Shown here piece after piece: positions 10,303-12,600 of a stretch of 12,600 nucleotides of DNA. The notes under the pieces are model-generated. The model had not been told where the DNA came from, searched no databases, and saw nothing but the letters and a program-made list of their open reading frames with translations. Each line of letters opens with the position of its first letter. Position 1 is the stretch's first letter. The stretch lies in assembly GCA_964560875.1 (NCBI GenBank), contig CAZLMW010000180.1, positions 1 through 12,600 on the forward strand, given 5' to 3'. This DNA is from CAZLMW01 sp964560875. GTDB taxonomy: Bacteria > Myxococcota_A > UBA9042. Both the position numbers and the translations under genes were made by a program.

Positions 10303-10740
10303 TCAGCCCGGGTAGCTGGACATGATGTAATTGCGCAGGTCGTCGGCCAGCGTGTCGACCTCGGTCAGGTGGCGCTGCAACACGTCGCGTAGAGTCACGA
10401 CGCCCACCAATCGTTCGCCGCGGACGACCGGGAAGTGTCGCACACCGAGCGCGATGAGCTGCCGTTCGGCCTGTTCGAGCGTGGCGTTTTCGTCGCACAA
10501 GTACGGCTTGCGGGTCATGCACGCGCCGACCGCGCAGTCGAGGGCGGATGCGCCATGGTCGTTGAGCGCCGCGAGGACGTCGCGCTCGGTGAAGATGCCC
10601 GCGATGCTGTCGCCATCCATCACCACGAGGGAATGGATATTGTCGTCGTGCATCCGCGCCACCGCCATGGCGATGGTCGCATCGGTGGTCACGAGATGAA
10701 CGATTCGGCCCTTGATATCCAGCAGATCCCTGACGCGCAC
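10303..10740 (-). CDS. CBS-domain pair protein
   Basis: This small soluble protein of 145 residues consists of two CBS domains, which usually form a Bateman module that binds AMP, ATP, SAM or similar ligands. Domain one spans about residues 10-60 and ends in GIFTERDVL (48-56). Domain two spans about 75-125 and ends in GVVTLRDVL (113-121). Both carry the Thr-x-Arg-Asp motif that contacts the ribose-phosphate. No catalytic or DNA-binding domain is attached. The start is GTG at 10740, with GGAGG 5 nt upstream; an in-frame TGA lies about 70 bases further up. It is followed after 6 bp by the CoA-transferase gene, so the two should be co-expressed and may work together. The ligand and any partner are inference. 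Confidence 0.9.
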   Translation of the reverse strand: MRVRDLLDIKGRIVHLVTTDATIAMAVARMHDDNIHSLVVMDGDSIAGIFTERDVLAALNDHGASALDCAVGACMTRKPYLCDENATLEQAERQLIALGVRHFPVVRGERLVGVVTLRDVLQRHLTEVDTLADDLRNYIMSSYPG

Positions 10741-10823
10741 GATGACCTCCAGCGGCTGTTGGCTTGCAAGGTCAAGGTAGACGGCGCGCAGACGCCTTCA
10801 ATATGGCGTAGCGCGTGGTCCAT
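10689..10823 (-). CDS. Possible 44-residue small ORF overlapping the start of the CBS gene
   Basis: An ATG at 10823 has GGAG (10831-10834) at 7 nt spacing, a better-spaced site than many real genes here. The frame runs 44 codons across the CBS gene's own start in another frame and ends at TGA 10691-10689. The peptide begins MDHALRHIEGVCAPS and matches no family I recognise. It could be a leader peptide tuning CBS translation, or chance. The rest of the intergenic stretch 10741-10891 shows no clear promoter or terminator. Confidence 0.25.
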   Translation of the reverse strand: MDHALRHIEGVCAPSTLTLQANSRWRSSCASGICWISRAESFIS

Positions 10824-10891
10824 CGTGCCGCTCCAGAGAGATTCGGCAACGGCGTCGATCCGAGCGCGTCTGGGATTGCCCGTCCTCAGCG

Positions 10892-11785
10892 TTATCGGGG
10901 AAACGCGGCGGCGTGGCCATGGGCTCGCATCGTCTCAACGGCCGCGTCGTCGATGCCAGCAATCCGCCTCACGCGCGCGATCTCTTCGGGCAAAGAGACG
11001 TCGGAAAGCAACGTGTTATCCGTGCACACCGTCACCTTCACACCAAGATCCAGCCACCGCTTGAGCGGATGGGCCGAGACATCGCCAATGACCCCAGTAT
11101 GCCAGTTGGACGTGGGACAAGCCTCGATGGTGACGCCGCGGTCGAGCACGAGCTGCAGCACTTCGGGATCGTTCAATAACGTGGTGCCGTGCCCGATCCG
11201 CTGCGCTCCGAGCACCTCGATGGCGGTGCGAATCTCGGCCGGTGGTCGGCCCTCGCCCGCGTGCACGGTTCGGCCCAAACCCAGCTCCGCCGCGCGGCGA
11301 AATGGTCCCGCGTAGTCGTCAAGTGAGAAGCTCTGAACCGGCGTCGGACCGCCCGCGAGATCGATCCCCACCACACCGTCGCGTGAGGCTGCGATGTCGA
11401 CCAGCTCCGCAATGAGCCCGGGATAGTCGCCATAGAGCCCACACAGCAGCACGCCCGCCCGGCCATCGATCCCCTCGAGTACCGCGTCCACCGCCTGCCT
11501 GAAGCGCATGCCGTGAAGCTGGGGGGCGAAGCGAATCTCGAGCGTGGAGATCCCTTCGTCGGCCGCGTCCGTGCACACCTCGTCGGCGACCCGGGTGAGC
11601 GCCGCGGGTGTCTGCAGCAGCTTGGTGGTGAAGTTGAACTGGTCGAGCGCTTCGTGCAGCCCCATGCCGGCCCAGAATCCAAGCCGGGGCGGAACCGGGA
11701 TATCGACAGTTGCCGCGAGCTCGGTAACCGTGGCGGGGCGCAGCGAGCCGTCGAGGTGACGATGCAGTTCAACGAGACCGTTCAT
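10892..11785 (-). CDS. add: Adenosine deaminase-family metal-dependent deaminase
   Basis: This predicted cytoplasmic zinc hydrolase deaminates adenosine (or deoxyadenosine) to inosine in purine salvage. Metal ligands are visible: His8 and His10 in ELHRHLDGS, His175 in HAGEG and Asp256 in CTDNT. Catalytic Glu178 and His199 (RIGHGT) are present, as is CPTSN (223-227). The usual TDDP motif reads TDNT, as in other bacterial Add proteins with TDN. The 297 residues are shorter than the common 330-350, mainly through a compact middle region. ATG 11785 is preceded by AGGA at 7 nt. It lies 151 bp upstream of the CBS gene on the same strand and 92 bp downstream of the rhodanese. Aminodeoxyfutalosine deaminase, a close relative in menaquinone synthesis, is the main alternative; no other futalosine gene is nearby. 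Confidence 0.88.
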   Translation of the reverse strand: MNGLVELHRHLDGSLRPATVTELAATVDIPVPPRLGFWAGMGLHEALDQFNFTTKLLQTPAALTRVADEVCTDAADEGISTLEIRFAPQLHGMRFRQAVDAVLEGIDGRAGVLLCGLYGDYPGLIAELVDIAASRDGVVGIDLAGGPTPVQSFSLDDYAGPFRRAAELGLGRTVHAGEGRPPAEIRTAIEVLGAQRIGHGTTLLNDPEVLQLVLDRGVTIEACPTSNWHTGVIGDVSAHPLKRWLDLGVKVTVCTDNTLLSDVSLPEEIARVRRIAGIDDAAVETMRAHGHAAAFPR

Positions 11786-11856
11786 GGCCTCATCCTGCGG
11801 CGAGTCGGCCTGGAAGGAAAGGGGAGGCCTGGGCCGGTCTTGTCATCAAAGTGCGG

Positions 11857-11886
11857 GTTGGTCGGGGTTAGTCGGGGTCAGTCGCG
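11857..11886. repeat. Short 10-bp tandem repeat over the rhodanese stop codon
   Basis: Read on the minus strand, about three units of GACTGACCCC, GACTAACCCC and GACCAACCCG run head to tail. The first contains the rhodanese TGA (11880-11878). The units place several stop codons just past the gene. The array may be slippage-prone; no function is apparent. Confidence 0.5.
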
Positions 11887-12225
11887 CCAGTTGCCCATGC
11901 CGCCAAGATCGTGGACGTGGGCGAACCCAGCATCGCGCAACACTCCGGCCGCCCGACTGCTGCGCATTCCGCTGCGACAGTAGACGACGATGGCGCGCGA
12001 CCGATCCCCAAGCTCGCTGACCCGCCCCGCGACGCTGCCAACCGGGATGTTCTTGGCGCCCTTGATGTGGCCTGAAGCGAACTCTTCGGGTGAGCGCACG
12101 TCGAGCAGCAACGCCCCATTGGCGACCAGCTCACGCGCCTTGGCGGGGTCGACGCGCTTGCCGAAAACGAACGCGCATCCCGCCAGGAAGAGCACGCCGA
12201 GGGCCGCGAGTGTGATCCAATTCAT
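11878..12225 (-). CDS. Membrane-anchored single-domain rhodanese-like sulfurtransferase
   Basis: The 115 residues begin with a hydrophobic segment (about 2-22) followed by Lys-Arg. A rhodanese domain follows: LLLDVRSPEEFASGHIKGA (39-57), NIPVGS, and the active loop VVYCRSGMRS with nucleophile Cys83 and the six-residue CRSGMR loop typical of sulfurtransferases. It ends in the HDLGGMGNW motif. Such proteins transfer sulfane sulfur, for example to cyanide or thiol acceptors; the natural acceptor is unknown. The membrane segment also contains LAGC at Cys17, which could be a lipobox, but the positive charges follow rather than precede it, so an N-out anchor with a cytoplasmic domain is equally likely. 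I chose ATG 12225, with a weak GGA 5 nt upstream; in-frame upstream codons from TTG 12294 lack a ribosome site. It lies 92 bp upstream of the adenosine deaminase gene. Confidence 0.85.
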   Translation of the reverse strand: MNWITLAALGVLFLAGCAFVFGKRVDPAKARELVANGALLLDVRSPEEFASGHIKGAKNIPVGSVAGRVSELGDRSRAIVVYCRSGMRSSRAAGVLRDAGFAHVHDLGGMGNWRD

Positions 12226-12524
12226 CGTCGTCCAGTCGCAGGAAGTAGGCGCGAGCGCCGGTGGCATGGTTGGGCCACGAGCCGCGTTTTTCAATGCCGT
12301 GAGTCGCGCGATGACCCGTTGTAGGGCCCTTTTTTGGAGCGATATGCCCTTCTTTGGCTCTGCAGGGCTCCAAGAGCGGTTTTGGCAGGGGGTAGGTAGT
12401 TAAGTGCCCCCTCCCCCTGATCGGCCGCCTGCGAGCCCCTGCGTGAGTTTTGCGCCGGGCGATAATTGGTTGGCGGGTGGTGTTGACAACCCGGGAGCAG
12501 GCGGACAGGATGCGCCTCCTCTGC
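12226..12524. other. Divergent intergenic region between rhodanese and tRNA-Met
   Basis: About 300 bp hold no supported gene. A weak minus-strand promoter for the rhodanese may be TTGAAA (12294-12289) with AACCAT (12271-12266) at 17 bp. A perfect 7-bp inverted repeat, TTGGAGC (12334-12340) with GCTCCAA (12367-12373), encloses a 26-nt loop. Positions 12404-12418 are C-rich. The right end carries the tRNA promoter. Confidence 0.35.
12483..12511 (+). promoter_or_regulatory. Candidate promoter of the initiator tRNA gene
   Basis: A perfect -35 TTGACA (12483-12488) is followed after 17 bp by CAGGAT (12506-12511; 3 of 6 to TATAAT). Transcription would start near 12518, about 7 bases before the mature tRNA 5' end. 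The GC-rich spacer with a weak -10 is compatible with growth-rate control, which is inference. Confidence 0.5.

Positions 12525-12600
<76 letters not shown>

Noticed and set aside
10762..10774. MerR-type or other operator at CTTGCAAG before the CBS gene
   Set aside because: Only 8 bp are palindromic and the symmetry stops at the next base; expected by chance.
12323..12335. AGGGCCCT followed by six T as an intrinsic terminator
   Set aside because: The palindrome has no room for a loop, the alternative stem is only 3 bp, and no plus-strand gene precedes it.

Overview
The window comes from a high-GC bacterial chromosome and carries ordinary core and metabolic genes: gyrA, an initiator tRNA, glpK, an rRNA methyltransferase and a UDP-glucose dehydrogenase. 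No phage, transposon, CRISPR or conjugation gene is visible. Shine-Dalgarno GGAG/GGAGG sites and sigma70-like promoter hexamers are recognisable. The gene set fits a Gram-negative bacterium, but the sequence does not fix the phylum. A run of exactly 100 N (3048-3147) marks a scaffold gap, so this is a draft or metagenome-type assembly.

Layout. Positions 1-51 may hold the last codons of a plus-strand gene. A minus-strand pair follows: a type II (archaeal-type) GAPDH-like protein (2580-1507) and, 50 bp downstream, UDP-glucose 6-dehydrogenase (1456-116). A divergent control region of about 340 bp (2581-2920) separates this pair from the plus-strand gyrA-rlmI unit (2921-7388). gyrA has a Gly/Asp-repeat N-terminal extension that is broken by the assembly gap. 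It overlaps the methyltransferase gene by ATGA. glpK (7480-8958) follows on the plus strand behind two SlyA/MarR-like palindromes, then meets a minus-strand block tail to tail. In transcription order that block is a membrane-anchored rhodanese (12225-11878), adenosine deaminase (11785-10892), a CBS-pair protein (10740-10303) and an acetyl-CoA hydrolase/transferase-family CoA-transferase (10296-8974). The last two are 6 bp apart and look like an operon. At the right edge a divergent plus-strand initiator tRNA-Met gene with its own promoter reaches the window end.

How the parts relate. ugd supplies UDP-glucuronate for envelope polysaccharide; its GAPDH-like neighbour has the nucleophilic Cys of its family but no assigned substrate. 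gyrA and rlmI are translationally coupled, tying topoisomerase and ribosome-modification output together. glpK feeds glycerol into central metabolism and lacks the residues used for allosteric control in E. coli. The CBS/CoA-transferase pair suggests a CoA-transfer step controlled by an adenylate-sensing partner.

The points most worth a second look are the gyrA extension and gap, a 21-bp alternating pyrimidine-purine tract against the gyrA promoter, the paired SlyA-like boxes before glpK, the archaeal-type GAPDH paralogue beside ugd, and the CBS/CoA-transferase operon. I see no clearly novel multi-gene system such as a defence island or biosynthetic cluster.
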